Assembly (NCBI GenBank): GCA_026936335.1
Contig: JAPMXV010000011.1
Span: 186,001 to 250,000 of the forward strand
DNA length: 64,000 nucleotides
Origin: Mantamonas sphyraenae
Taxonomy: Eukaryota > CRuMs > Mantamonadidae
Reading direction: 5' to 3'
In this document: piece by piece, positions 15,817 through 26,334 of the stretch
How positions within the stretch are numbered: the stretch's first letter is position 1
Layout: each line of letters begins with the position of its first letter
Notes under the pieces: generated by a model
What the model was told of the DNA's origin: nothing
What the model saw: the letters and a program-made list of their open reading frames with translations, nothing else
Databases searched by the model: none
Program-made: the position numbers and the translations under genes

Positions 15817-16385
15817 TCAAACCACCCATTTGCGCTCGCACAGGACATGTCCGTGCTCCAGGTATTCGGCGCGGGTGACAGAAAAGTGGGAATAAAAGTC
15901 GGCGGCTGCAAACATGGCGCCGCCCCGATAGGCCGCGAGCTGGGGCTGGTCGGCTTGGTAAATCTTGACGGTGTAGTCCTGGTCGACGAGGGAACGCAAC
16001 TCCGCCTCGACACGTTGGGCAAATCCGGGAAAGCGGGTGTTTCCACCAAAGAGGAGCACGTTTGCGTACAAAGGTCCATGGAGCATCTCTGGGGTGGCCT
16101 GAACAGCCTGATGAAGCAGTTCCGGGACGCCTGCTTGTTGCATGCCGATGTCCGATGGGTTGAAAAGGAGCTCGGGGATGGTGATGCGCTCGTTGTTCAT
16201 GACAAGCACCTGCTCTTCCTCCTCGGGCTGGTCCATGGTGCTTGCGGCCGCCTCGCGGATTCGTTTCTTTGTCCGCACCACCTTTTCCTGCCTCTGCTGC
16301 CATTGCGGCACCTTGTGTGCATCCACAGAGGCCCCCTTTGTCTTTTCGGTGTGCTGTTCTGTGTCCATGCTGTCCTGTGTGCGAC

Positions 16386-16420
<35 letters not shown>

Positions 16421-17313
16421 GCGTCTGTGTCGATCTGGCTTTCCACACGCGCTCGTTTGGTGGCCTGGCCCTCGCCAGCCGAGCTTGTGGATGTGTCGTT
16501 GGCCGCGTCTTCATCGATGTATTCGCCGTCCGGGGTGCGGATGAGGCCCAGCTTGTTGGTGGTGAAGTTGGGCAGGACAAAGTGTCGCTCGAGGAGGTTT
16601 TCGGGCCAGCGTTGGGCACTGCGTTGCAACTCTTGCTCAAAGTCAGTGGAGACGTAGCAGAGACGCTCCTTGACGCTGTTGACCAGATGGGATTCGTCCA
16701 TCATGTTCCACTGACGGTAGGAAATGTCTCGCTTGAGCTGGTTCGTCAGCGCCTTGCCGCCGAGATCGAGCCGCCGCACAGCGTAGTCGAGCTTGTAGTT
16801 GTCGAAGAAGGGCACGGCGTGGGTGAACGAATAGCCCGAGTCGAGGACGAGGTTTGCGCAGCTTTGCGAGAACTGGCTTTGTGGTTGCTGGTACTTGTGA
16901 TCAAACATGGCCAGCATGGCCGCCGACGTGCGATAGCAAGCCTGGAACTGATACTCTTCAAACAGCACCTCGTTGCATGTGTTGCCCAACATGCTCGGGG
17001 TCAGCAACGCCTGTGTGAGCAGCACCTCGCTTTCCTTGCACTCCAGGCCCTCTTGTTTGAACAGCCGGTCCCACAGCGTCTTTTGCACGTTCCAGTCCGT
17101 CAGGTACCCCCTCTCGAACGGCCGTTTGTACACCAGACTGGACGAGTCGGATCGAGTGTAGTCAAACTCGTCGCCCACATAGTTCTTCTTGTCTGTCTTG
17201 TTGCGAGCCACCGAGTTGTCCATCACCCGCCTCGGCGTCGCTTCGCCCGCGTAGCCAAAGCGCACTTCGGACGCGCCATTGTCCAGTACCACCCGCTTAG
17301 TTGGTTGAGACAT
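15817..17313 (-). CDS. ARP6: Actin-related protein 6 (SWR1-type chromatin remodeller subunit)
   Basis: The frame is intronless and encodes 498 residues from ATG 17313. ARP6 hallmarks are clear: VVLDNGASEVRFGYAGE at the start, PFERGYLTDWNVQKTLWD, NEVLFEEYQFQA, LVLDSGYSFTHAVPFFD, GGKALTNQLKRDISYRQ and MDESHLVNSVKERLCYVS. The C-terminal actin fold resumes with LLFGGNTRFPGFAQRVEAEL. ARP6 is a subunit of the SWR1/SRCAP complex that loads histone H2A.Z. Relative to yeast and human ARP6 (about 400-440 residues) there is an insert of roughly 100 residues between the IRTPDG strand and RITIPELLFNPSDIG. It contains a Ser run, acidic stretches and basic clusters (ATKRARVE, TKKRIRE) that could be nuclear localisation signals. 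Confidence 0.93.
16386..16422 (-). repeat. AGC/GCT trinucleotide run coding polyserine in ARP6
   Basis: A run of CTG/GCT triplets on the plus strand (AGC on the coding strand) encodes about 12 consecutive serines inside the non-conserved insert of ARP6. It is expected to vary in length between strains. Confidence 0.75.
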
Positions 17314-17510
17314 GCTGCTGTGCAATCGGTGATTGCGTCGCGTTGGGATGCCACCACACGCGCGCGTGGGCGGAGAAAAAGACAACTTGACTGAGCTGCA
17401 GCGCGACTCAGGCGTGGTCTTTTCCCACTGCAAAGTGCCTCCTTTTGCGGCCACAATCCATTCCGACGACAGAAAAACTCCGCTCTCTGTTCATTTTTCT
17501 TTCTCTCTGC

Positions 17511-20500
17511 TCACCCTGTCGAATCGCGGCTGTTGGCGGCACTCGTCCTGCGGAGGAGAGAGGCCGAGGAGCCTGTGCGACTGAGGGTGCCACGGCGTTG
17601 ACCAAACGATCCCGACCTGTTCATGGGCGGGTGGGATTCGACGGGTGCGTTCTCGTCGTGCAGCAAGTCTGCAGTGTCGGAGGAGGTGCCGCCGCCGCTG
17701 AGTGAGACGCCAAGGGCACTGAGTGACGAATCCAGCTCCAGGTCGAGTGCCGATGAGGCACTGGTGGAACTGGTGACGCCCTTGGCTTGCTGCGCCAGAA
17801 GCTCCAAGTCGTCGTCGTCCTGCTCTTCGTCTGCCTTTCGACTTGACGACTGTCGACGATCCTTTGTGTCCTCCTCCTCCCCATCCGTGTGTTCCGCACT
17901 GCTGCTTGCGCCTGCCTCGCCGCTGCTGCCGCTGCCACCTTCACCAGAGGTGCCCCTTTGCCTGCGACGTCGTCGTCGTCCGCCGCTGCTGCCGCTGCTC
18001 GCCGGTGGGCGAGGCGACCCACGTGAGCTGCGTCCTCCTGCAGCGGCTGCACGTCGTCGTGGGCTCCTGCGTGGGCTGCTTGCAGGGCTGCCGCGGCTTC
18101 CACCGCGACGTGATCGTGACCTACGTTGCCGCCTGCCAGTGCGTCGTCGTGTGCTCGAATTGGCTTCCTTGGCCTCGTCGTCGTCCTCCACTCCGCTCAG
18201 GTGTCGTGCCAGGTTCATCCGTTTGTGTTCCTCGTCGTATGCCAGCGTCAGGTTGTCGATTTGCTTCTGTGCCACGTCTCGGTACATCATGATTTCGCTC
18301 TCCACCTCCCGTGCCCGTCGTTCCGCCTTGGTTCGCGACTCGGTCTCCCTGCCCAGCCGTTGCACCATCTGCCGCAGCTTGCTTTCCCGCTCGCCACGGA
18401 TGCGGCTGACATTCTTGGCCGCAAACTGGCCCTCGCTCTCGATCTGCTTGCGCTTTTGCACCTCGGCCGAGATTTCCTCCTGAATGGAGCGCAGAGCAGT
18501 GGCCATGTCCTCTTTCGCCGCCTCCAGCTTGTCCTTGTGCTCCTGCAACTCGGCATCCAGCTGCTGCCTAACCCTGACCTGTGCCTTGAGTTCCTTGCGC
18601 AGTTCCTGCAGGCGTCGTTCCTCCTCCAGAAGCACCTCGATGCGCTTTTCGTAGCGCTTAAACGCTCCCTCACGGTGCTTGCGCTGGTTGTCGCGCATGG
18701 CCCGTTCCATGACGTCAAACTGGCGGTAGTTGATGTTGTTGTAGTTGAGGTCGATGTTGATCAGCGAAGCATTGGCCTTGAAGCTCTCTGCAAAGGCCAT
18801 GGCCCCTTGGTCACTGATGGAATTGTTGCGCAGGTTGAGTGCGGTCAGGGTGCGGTTGGCACGCGCAAGCACTTCCGCCAAACTTACGCCGCCCTCGTCA
18901 CCAACACGACAGCTGCTCATGTCGATGCTACGGCACATGCTGTTCTTGGCAAGTGCATTGGCCATGAGGGCGGCTCCCTGGCTATCGATGGGGTTGTGCG
19001 ACAGGTTGAGCTTGCGGATGCTCCAGTTGCTGCGAAACGCCTCCATCAAATCCTCCAGGTCGTCGATGTCGTTGTGCGACAGGTTGAGCGATTGCAGCGC
19101 GCGTGAATCACGCATGGTCACACTCAGCATGCGCATGCCGTCGGAATGAATCTCGTTGCGGGACAGGTTGAGCGCCTGCAGCGAGGTGTTGGAACGCAGC
19201 GAGCCGCCAATGCTCAGGCAGCCCTCCGACGTAATGCCATTGTTGCTCAGATCCAGGGCGGTGAGGGAGCAGAACGGATGCAGCAGCACGGTGGACAGGT
19301 ACTTTGCGCCCGCGTCGCCGATTTGGTTGCGCGACAGGTTGAGGTCGGTCACGTTGCTGCGAATCAGTGCCTGGGCAAACGTGTGGATGCAATCTGGATT
19401 GTCGATGCTGTTTGCGCCCAGATCGAGCACCTGAAGCGAACAGTTGTTGGAGAGGCCGTGCGAGAGCACAGACAGACCTTCCGAACCAACCCCGTTGCCG
19501 TGCAGTCCGATATGGTAAATCACCTGGTTGGTTTCCAGCACATGGCTCAGACGTGCGCAGCCTTTGGCTCCCACGTGGTTGCGTGCAATGCCTCCGCTGG
19601 CGTTGAGGTTGAGCGTGGTCAGCGTGCGGTTCTCCAAAAGCGCCTGGAACAACTGGTCCGAGCCACCCATGCCGATGTTGTTGCTCTGCAAATCCATGGT
19701 CAGCAGAGTGTTGTTCTCCCGGATGAGATGGGCACAATACAACGCCCCTTCGTCCTGGATGAGGTGGTTGCTCTGGAGATTGAGATGCAACACGTTTTCG
19801 TCGCCTCGCAGGATGGCGTACAGTGCATACATGGACGCAGGACCCAGACCACTCTCGTTGAGATTGAATCGCTCTAGTGTGCAGCGTTCCTCCAGTGTCT
19901 TGCGGAAGCGGATGGCCCGCTGTTCGTTGGCGCTCATCCCAATGTCTTCCATCTTGGCATTGAGCAGCAGCTCGGCAGCCTCTGGGTCCAGACCACACTC
20001 CGGGTCGATCTCCATAAACACCTCGCGCGGGCTCTTTTCCGGCGCTGGCGTGAAGCACAGGTACTGTGGTAGGGTGTGCAGGCGCGTGGCAAGGGGCAAC
20101 GCGGCGGAGGGTCAGCAAAAGAGGCTTCAACGGGCAACAACGGGCAGAATCGTCGCGGGCGATTGCAGCGCACAAGAGCATTCAGTGGGCGTACCTTTGT
20201 GGTTGTATGGCTCAATCGAGGCCCTACGGTGTGTGGTCGGATTCCAGAGGGACCCAGGGTGCCGACACCGTCCATCGGGCCGCCGTACGTGCGCGCCCCT
20301 GCAGTTTGGGCGAGCGTCCGTTGCTTGGCGAAGGCTGAAGGTGATATGTACAGCTCCTTCTTGCCTGCATCTGCGTCGATCATGAGCACCTGTGACATTG
20401 CATTGTGTGTGGGCTCGTCCTCGTCGTCTTGGTCGTCTTCATCGTCACCCATGTCGTCGTCGGCGGCGTTCTCCGAGTCGTCCATCGACATGGTGCTGCT

Positions 20501-20827
20501 GCTGCTGCCCGCTGTGTTGGCCGTTTTCACGCGCACACGGCGGCCAGACGGCGCTGTGGTGGACAGTACGTGTGCAGCGTCGCGTGGTGACAGGTTGCCC
20601 ATCCACACGTTGGCCTCAGGGTCTCCCGTGCGTGGGCGCGAGCGAATCGACGAAGGCCGTTGCTCGGATTCGGCCGTCTGGTACGCGTACCGCGTCTGCT
20701 TGCGCTTCGGCGACCGTGGCTTGGCCTTGTAGAAGAAGGACACTTTGTCGTTGGTTTCGCCGTGGGAGTTGAACAGGCCTTCCTCCTCCTGTTCGGAATC
20801 GCTGGAGAGTAGTTCCTCCTCCGCCAT
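17511..20827 (-). CDS. Ribonuclease-inhibitor-type leucine-rich repeat protein with coiled coil and Ser/Arg-rich tail
   Basis: Two exons, 20827-20195 and 20063-17511, encode 1061 residues. The 131-bp intron (GTACGC...CACAG) joins TTTK to YLCFTPAPEKSP in frame. Residues 1-211 are acidic and probably disordered. From about residue 230 there are at least 11 RNI-type leucine-rich repeats (LNLSRNQIGDAGAKYLS, LDLSNNGITSEG and so on). They run directly into a long coiled coil (about 620-800) starting RYEKRIEVLLEEERRLQEL. The tail is low-complexity: Arg/Ser-rich (RRSRSRRGGSRG), then Gly/Ser and acidic. The order LRR then coiled coil resembles LRRC45-type centrosomal linker proteins, but length and tail differ, so the function is not assigned. 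Confidence 0.85.
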
Positions 20828-21002
20828 GCTTGCTTCGATGGTTGATTTGGTGGAGACAGGGCAGGTGGTGCCGGATGAATCATCTGCAAAACTGTGGACA
20901 CATCATCTTGTGTGGGTGAGTGTGGGTGAGTGAGTGTGTGTGTGTATGGGTGCAGAATAGCGCCGTGGGACGCCGTGGGAGCCAACAACAACTCGGCAAA
21001 GG
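20828..21002. promoter_or_regulatory. 175-bp divergent region with TG-rich repeat
   Basis: This lies between the ATGs of the LRR/coiled-coil gene and ISY1. It contains an imperfect TGTGGGTGAG/TGTGTG repeat at about 20909-20948. No TATA-like element is seen. Its role as a promoter follows from position only. Confidence 0.4.
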
Positions 21003-21884
21003 ATGGCACGCGCGGCAGAGAAAGCCCAGAGCTCGCTGAACCGGTATCTGGCGTCGCAGAACCCAAATGCAGGCAAGCAGGAGCGGAGACCATACCTGGC
21101 CAAGCTTTGCTCGTCACTTCCGGCGGCCGAACGGTGGAGGAGGCAGATCCTGAGCGAGATCAACCAGAAGGTGACGCTCATCCAGGCTGATTCGTTAGGA
21201 GAACACAAGATCATGGAGATGAACGACGAAATCAACAAGCTCATGAGGGAAATGAACCATTGGAACAGGCGGATAGTGGAGCTGGGCGGCGCCAACCACT
21301 CGGTGAGTATGCGGAGGGTGTTGGGGAAAGGGGCAAGCGCGCGCGTCACATGCTCGCTCGCCATGACACCACAGGCACCCAGCACACAGACACTGACACG
21401 ACCGAGGACGCCGGCACAGAAATCACAAGCGCCCATTGCCGACGCAGACGGCAAAGTTGTACAGGGAAGGCGCAACTACATGTACTTTGGTGCCGCGAGA
21501 CGGCTGCCGGCGGTGAAGGAGTTGCTGGAAGCGGAAAGCGCGAAGCCGCAGTCGGGCAAGAAGAAAAGCAGGCAAGAGTTGTACCGCAATGTGGACCATG
21601 ACTACTACGGCATCCGGGATGAAGACGACGGCGTGCTGATTGAGCTGGAGAGCGAAGTGGAGCAGCAGATGGCCCAGGAGTTGCAGGAGGAGGAGGAGGA
21701 GGAGTGGAGCAAGAGCGCCAAAGGTGAGCAGGACGGTGACGAATTGGACAACGAAGAGTTTGTTTTGGATCTGGACGAGGCATACGAGGTTCCAAGTGTC
21801 AGCACGCTGGAAAAGGAGTTTGTCGAGCGGCAAAAGGCGGAGCTCAAACAGATGCTACGCGACGGCATGGTGATGGAGATGTGA
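21003..21884 (+). CDS. ISY1: Pre-mRNA-splicing factor ISY1
   Basis: Two exons, 21003-21302 and 21420-21884, encode 254 residues. The N-terminus MARAAEKAQSSLNRYLASQ and the segments RRPYLAKLCSSLPAAERWRR, EMNDEINKLMREMNHWNRRI, RNYMYFGAARRLPAVKELL and YYGIRDEDDGVLIELE are characteristic of ISY1. ISY1 belongs to the NTC/Prp19-associated group of the spliceosome and acts around the first catalytic step. The intron (117 bp, GTGAGTATG...GGCACAG) is 39 codons long and has no in-frame stop, so an unspliced message would still be translatable with a Thr/Pro-rich insert right after GGANHS. The length is close to that of human ISY1 (285). The C-terminus ends KAELKQMLRDGMVMEM. The exact acceptor is the best of several nearby CACAG sites. 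Confidence 0.93.
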   Translation: MARAAEKAQSSLNRYLASQNPNAGKQERRPYLAKLCSSLPAAERWRRQILSEINQKVTLIQADSLGEHKIMEMNDEINKLMREMNHWNRRIVELGGANHSVSMRRVLGKGASARVTCSLAMTPQAPSTQTLTRPRTPAQKSQAPIADADGKVVQGRRNYMYFGAARRLPAVKELLEAESAKPQSGKKKSRQELYRNVDHDYYGIRDEDDGVLIELESEVEQQMAQELQEEEEEEWSKSAKGEQDGDELDNEEFVLDLDEAYEVPSVSTLEKEFVERQKAELKQMLRDGMVMEM

Positions 21885-21994
21885 GGAGAGTGCCAAGGTG
21901 GACATGGAGACGGTGCGTGAGGGATGGGTGTGGGATCGAAATGCAGTGTTGAGGTGGCCAGCTGCGGCAACGGATCCATCCGATTCTTCCAGTC

Positions 21995-24900
21995 ATGCCA
22001 ATGCGCCGGACGCATGCCCTGCTGCTCGTGTTTGTGTTGTGTATATGCACACAGCCCACTGTGGCGGATTGTGTGCAGCGGCAGCAGCTGCTGGAGGTGG
22101 CGGCGGCTGTGGCGCCTCCTTCGACACCCCTCGCAGGTTGTTTCTGCACCTGGGGAGACCCATTTTCGTGCAACATCTCCACACCGGGGTACAACAGGAC
22201 AGATCCATGTTGTGGGGATGTCACGGTGCCCGTAGGACTGACCATGGAGTTTCGGGAGGTCGACTTTGCAAAGGTCGCCCAAAACGGCCCCATTTCCGGC
22301 CTGGAGATGCTTTCCCTCGAGAAGGTCACATTCCTGGGCCCGTTCGAGTGGATTTGCACAAACACAGACCTCAGGTTCCTTGCGCTGCAATGGATGGAGC
22401 TCAGTGCGGTTCCCCACTGCGTGGAAAACCTGACTTCTCTCTCTACATTGGACCTGTCTGCAAACAACTTGGTCACTCTTCCTGACTTTCTCGGGCAGCT
22501 TTCGCAACTGCGTGTGCTGCGTGTGGGGAGCAACCACCTCACGGACGTGCCAGCGTCCCTGTCCACGCTGATCCTCGACGAACTTGTCCTCGACGACAAC
22601 CGCCTCTCCACCGTCCCTCTACTTCTGCAACAGCTGCCGCAACTGCAGCTACTGGGCATGGCATACAACCGCTTGACGTCTTTGCCCCCTTGGATGGCCT
22701 CCATGACGCAGCTGACGTCCCTCGACGTTTCGAACAATCGAATCCGTGCGCTCCCTGCATGGGTTGGCCAGTTCACATCTTTGACGTCTCTGTTTTTGTC
22801 CGGAAATAGCCTTGTGAGCCTTCCGTCCAGTTTGGGCAATCTGAATCGGCTACAGGTGTTGGCAGTCGCCAAATGCCAGCTCCGCGAGCTGCCGGACACT
22901 TTTTCCGCGCTGACGTACCTCAACGAGCTCCATCTCAGCCAGAACCTCCTGACACGAGTACCCGAAGCAATCACGACGTTCACACGCTTGACAGAGCTTC
23001 ACATGGACGACAACAGGCTCACTCAGCTTCCGAGCAATTTCTCTCAACTTGCTCAGCTTTCGTTGCTGGATGTGTCGTCCAACCAGCTCACTTCGCTCCC
23101 AGTTGGACTCAATCCAAAGCTGGATACACTCAAGGCATCCAAGAACAGGATACGTGAGCTTCCCAGCGATTTCGGCACCTTGCAAGCGCTGTCGGATCTG
23201 GAGCTGGCCAACAACCAGCTCACATCGCTCCCATCCGAAGTGGGATCCATGTCCCAGCTCTTCATTCTACTGCTGAGCAACAACGCGTTGACAGAATTGC
23301 CGCCGATGCACTCGATGCCCACTCTCAACAACTTGGACGTGTCCAACAACCAGCTGACGAAATTCCCCACCACCACAGCTCCGATGACGCTACTGAGAAC
23401 CGTCAGCTTGGGAAGAAACAAGATAAGCACCATTCCCAAAGACATTCTCAACATGGTGGCTCTGCGATCGCTGTCACTGGCAAGCAATTGCCTGACGTCA
23501 ATACCGGACGAGCTCGGACGCCTGCCACTCGTGTTTCTCTCGCTTGAGGACAACCAGTTGACGGAGCTGCCAGACTCTGTAGCCAACATTTCTACCCTAC
23601 TCGATCTGTTCGTGGCAAAGAATCAGCTCCAGGAGGTGCCGGAAACAATTGGCAACGCCCGTGGCATGGTCCATTTGGATCTTTCCAGCAACCGCCTTGC
23701 GCGCATTCCAGACTCCATCGGGCTGCTGACCGGCCTCGAAAGCATCTCGCTGTCCAACAACCTGATTTCATCGCTTCCAGCATCGTTTGCACAGCTGCAA
23801 GGGCTGCGAACACTTACTTTGGCCAACAACCGCTTCAGTAGCTTCCCGCCGTCGCTCTATCCTCTCTCCTTGGCCATTCTGGACGTTTCATTCAACCAAC
23901 TACTTGTTTTGGGAAACATGACCCGCTTGGGACGGCTGGTGGAGCTTGATGCGTCCAGCAACGCTCTGATCGGGCTGCCACAGCAAATGGGCTCAGAGCT
24001 GGAGACGCTGCGCCTGGCCAACAACCGGATTTCAGGCATCGTTACCATGGGTATCCTCCCATCCAATTTGGCGTATCTCGACTTGTCGGCCAACTCGATC
24101 GAGCATGTCGACATCGACGTTGAGATGCCTGCGCTGCGGTACCTCGACTTTTCTCACAATCCATCGATGCAAGGCGATGTCACCTCGGCTTCACTTCCCT
24201 CCATCGAGGAGTTCAAGGCATACAACACCCAACTGAGTGGTTCCCTGGAGCATTGGTCGTCTCTGGCTCAACTGCAGCGGTTGGATTTGCACGGTTCACA
24301 CATCGGAGGCGGATTCCCGTCGTCCATGATGGACAGCACGGCGCTGTGGTATGTGGACGTAACAGGAACACAAATGCGACTGGAAACAGGAGAGACGGGC
24401 TTCTTGCAAGCTGTGGAGGGCGAGGCGCGCACGTTTGGAAATGTGACGTGCGCATCTGTCGGGCGCGGGGGCAAAGGCGCAGGGAAGCAACTGCTTTTCT
24501 TTTACGAACCAGAGCAGTGGTTCAGTATGTGTGGATGCTCGAATGGATTCTTTGGGCGACGGCGCACGTGCTTGCCATGCGCCGAAGAGTTCAGCCGCTG
24601 CCAGTGCAGGTCGGGCTGGATCGAGGGCTGTCGAGCGGTGACAGCACCAGGCAACACGACGCAGCTACTTGCTGTACTTCCTTGTCCTGTGGCAGACGCG
24701 TGCGTGCGTGTGGCACCGTCACAAGACGAATCTGGGAATGTTGTTGACGGTTCGCTCTCCTGTGCACAGGGCTACCGCAACGGTTCGCGGCTCTGCAGCG
24801 AGTGTGACACAGGATACTACCGGAGTGGACGTGTGTGTAGCAAGTGTCCGTCTGGATGGGAGGCAGTGTTGAGCCTGGTGCTCTTTGCGCTGGGCGGATT

Positions 24901-26269
24901 GGCGTTTGTCTTTGTGGTCCGTCGCCAGAAGCTGCACCACGGCGGCAGTTCGGCTACACTCAAGGTTGTGCTGTTCTTCTGGCAGATCCTTGCGACAATC
25001 GAAAGATCGTCGATCTCGCTGACCACCGCGGTGCACCAAGGGGCGGCCGGAGTGGTGGGTAGTGTGCAGGGAGGCCAAGCGGGCAGTGTGAGTGGCGTGG
25101 GGCGATTGGTACAGGGTCTGATGGGGTTTGTGCACACAGTGGCATCGTCGGTCAACCTGAGTGTGGGGTCGCTGGAGTGCTTGTTTGCCGCGCCACCAGG
25201 ATTCACAGAGAGGTGGAACGGAGGGTTCGTAGCAAGCATGACTCTTGTGGTGCCGCTGGTACTGGTGGGTGTGTGCATGTCCTTGGCATGGCGATGGTGG
25301 AGACTGTGGAGGACCCGAGGGCGCGCCGAGGCCGCAATGCTGCAGGAGCATGGCTCATCGGTGGTGGCTTCCATGGAGGAAGAAGAAGAAGTAGAAGGAG
25401 AGAAGGATGGATCAAATGAGTTTGGATGGCATGGTGAGGCAGGTGGAGTCGGGATCAAGCATCAAGTGGCTGGCCTTGCGTTGTTTGTGCTGCATGTCGC
25501 CTACGGGCCGGTGTTGCTCCAGTCCATGAGCTTTCTGATGTGCACAGATGCAAACACAGGTGTGAGTGATGACAAAGTGTGGTTTCTGAACCAGCTTCCC
25601 TTCATCCAGTGTCGCGGGGCCGGTGCTGCCCGCGATACGACTCTGCAGAGCGTGCAGGGTGTGTCATGGACCCTGTTCGTTTTGGTAGGCGTCGGACTGC
25701 CTTTGTTTGACGGGTGTGCGTTGTGGTATCTTCAACGGACAGGAAAGGCGGAGGAGCCGTGGGCACAAGTTGCTCTGGGGTTCCTCTTTCGGTCCTACAA
25801 GCGCAAGTACATGTCCTATGAGCTGGTTGTGTTTGCAAGACGCATTATGGTGACGGTGCTTGTGACGGGGGTGCCGTTCTACGAGCAGATGACCTTTTTT
25901 GGCATGCTGTTCTTCACACTGCTGTTGTCGATCTGGATCCACGGCCAAGCTCGGCCATTTGTGCGGGAGTTTGACAACCGCATGGAAACACTATCTCTGT
26001 ACACACTTGTGTCTGTGTTTGTGACTGGCACGGCGGTGACACTGAGTCGCAAGGGGTTCGACAGTGCGACAGTGGAAGGCATGGCCCTGGGCGTGGTGGT
26101 CGTCACGGTTGTGGTGGGGGTCAGCATGATGGTCGCCGTGGTGTGGAAGGCTGTGAAGAATGGGATCACACGCATGCGCATGTGGACAGGTCGCGGTCGT
26201 GGAGGGTGGAAGCAGCTGGAAGCCGTGGCTGCCGGTGATGCGATCGAGCCTTTGATCGGAGAGGACTGA
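21995..26269 (+). CDS. Receptor-like membrane protein: leucine-rich repeat ectodomain, Cys-rich module, multi-pass C-terminus
   Basis: This intronless frame encodes 1424 residues. A signal peptide (residues 1-25, hydrophobic LLLVFVLCICTQ) precedes a Cys-rich cap. About 25 leucine-rich repeats of the LxxLxLxxNxLxxLP type fill residues 100-790. A Cys-rich stretch follows (CGCSNGFFGRRRTCLPCAEE, CSECDTGYYRSGRVCSKC), resembling the GCC2/GCC3 ephrin-receptor-like repeats. After it come about seven to eight hydrophobic segments, with the conserved-looking YELVVFARRIMVTVL and HGQARPFVREFDNRMETLSL, and a short basic tail. The membrane part is clearly related to that of the protein at 60028-64000. Such proteins occur in protists and choanoflagellates but have no assigned biochemical function that I know; a surface sensor is an inference. 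Confidence 0.88.
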   Translation: MPMRRTHALLLVFVLCICTQPTVADCVQRQQLLEVAAAVAPPSTPLAGCFCTWGDPFSCNISTPGYNRTDPCCGDVTVPVGLTMEFREVDFAKVAQNGPISGLEMLSLEKVTFLGPFEWICTNTDLRFLALQWMELSAVPHCVENLTSLSTLDLSANNLVTLPDFLGQLSQLRVLRVGSNHLTDVPASLSTLILDELVLDDNRLSTVPLLLQQLPQLQLLGMAYNRLTSLPPWMASMTQLTSLDVSNNRIRALPAWVGQFTSLTSLFLSGNSLVSLPSSLGNLNRLQVLAVAKCQLRELPDTFSALTYLNELHLSQNLLTRVPEAITTFTRLTELHMDDNRLTQLPSNFSQLAQLSLLDVSSNQLTSLPVGLNPKLDTLKASKNRIRELPSDFGTLQALSDLELANNQLTSLPSEVGSMSQLFILLLSNNALTELPPMHSMPTLNNLDVSNNQLTKFPTTTAPMTLLRTVSLGRNKISTIPKDILNMVALRSLSLASNCLTSIPDELGRLPLVFLSLEDNQLTELPDSVANISTLLDLFVAKNQLQEVPETIGNARGMVHLDLSSNRLARIPDSIGLLTGLESISLSNNLISSLPASFAQLQGLRTLTLANNRFSSFPPSLYPLSLAILDVSFNQLLVLGNMTRLGRLVELDASSNALIGLPQQMGSELETLRLANNRISGIVTMGILPSNLAYLDLSANSIEHVDIDVEMPALRYLDFSHNPSMQGDVTSASLPSIEEFKAYNTQLSGSLEHWSSLAQLQRLDLHGSHIGGGFPSSMMDSTALWYVDVTGTQMRLETGETGFLQAVEGEARTFGNVTCASVGRGGKGAGKQLLFFYEPEQWFSMCGCSNGFFGRRRTCLPCAEEFSRCQCRSGWIEGCRAVTAPGNTTQLLAVLPCPVADACVRVAPSQDESGNVVDGSLSCAQGYRNGSRLCSECDTGYYRSGRVCSKCPSGWEAVLSLVLFALGGLAFVFVVRRQKLHHGGSSATLKVVLFFWQILATIERSSISLTTAVHQGAAGVVGSVQGGQAGSVSGVGRLVQGLMGFVHTVASSVNLSVGSLECLFAAPPGFTERWNGGFVASMTLVVPLVLVGVCMSLAWRWWRLWRTRGRAEAAMLQEHGSSVVASMEEEEEVEGEKDGSNEFGWHGEAGGVGIKHQVAGLALFVLHVAYGPVLLQSMSFLMCTDANTGVSDDKVWFLNQLPFIQCRGAGAARDTTLQSVQGVSWTLFVLVGVGLPLFDGCALWYLQRTGKAEEPWAQVALGFLFRSYKRKYMSYELVVFARRIMVTVLVTGVPFYEQMTFFGMLFFTLLLSIWIHGQARPFVREFDNRMETLSLYTLVSVFVTGTAVTLSRKGFDSATVEGMALGVVVVTVVVGVSMMVAVVWKAVKNGITRMRMWTGRGRGGWKQLEAVAAGDAIEPLIGED

Positions 26270-26334
26270 GCAAACTACTGTAATGGTGACAATGTTCATC
26301 TCTCCTTCTCTCTCGTGCCTTCTCTTGCACCCAG

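Noticed and set aside
15643-17394. A 583-codon plus-strand open frame opposite ARP6
   Set aside because: Antisense shadow; the ARP6 frame contains all family signatures.
18126-19877. Plus-strand open frames opposite the LRR/coiled-coil gene
   Set aside because: They mirror the LRR codons and show no independent start context or domain.
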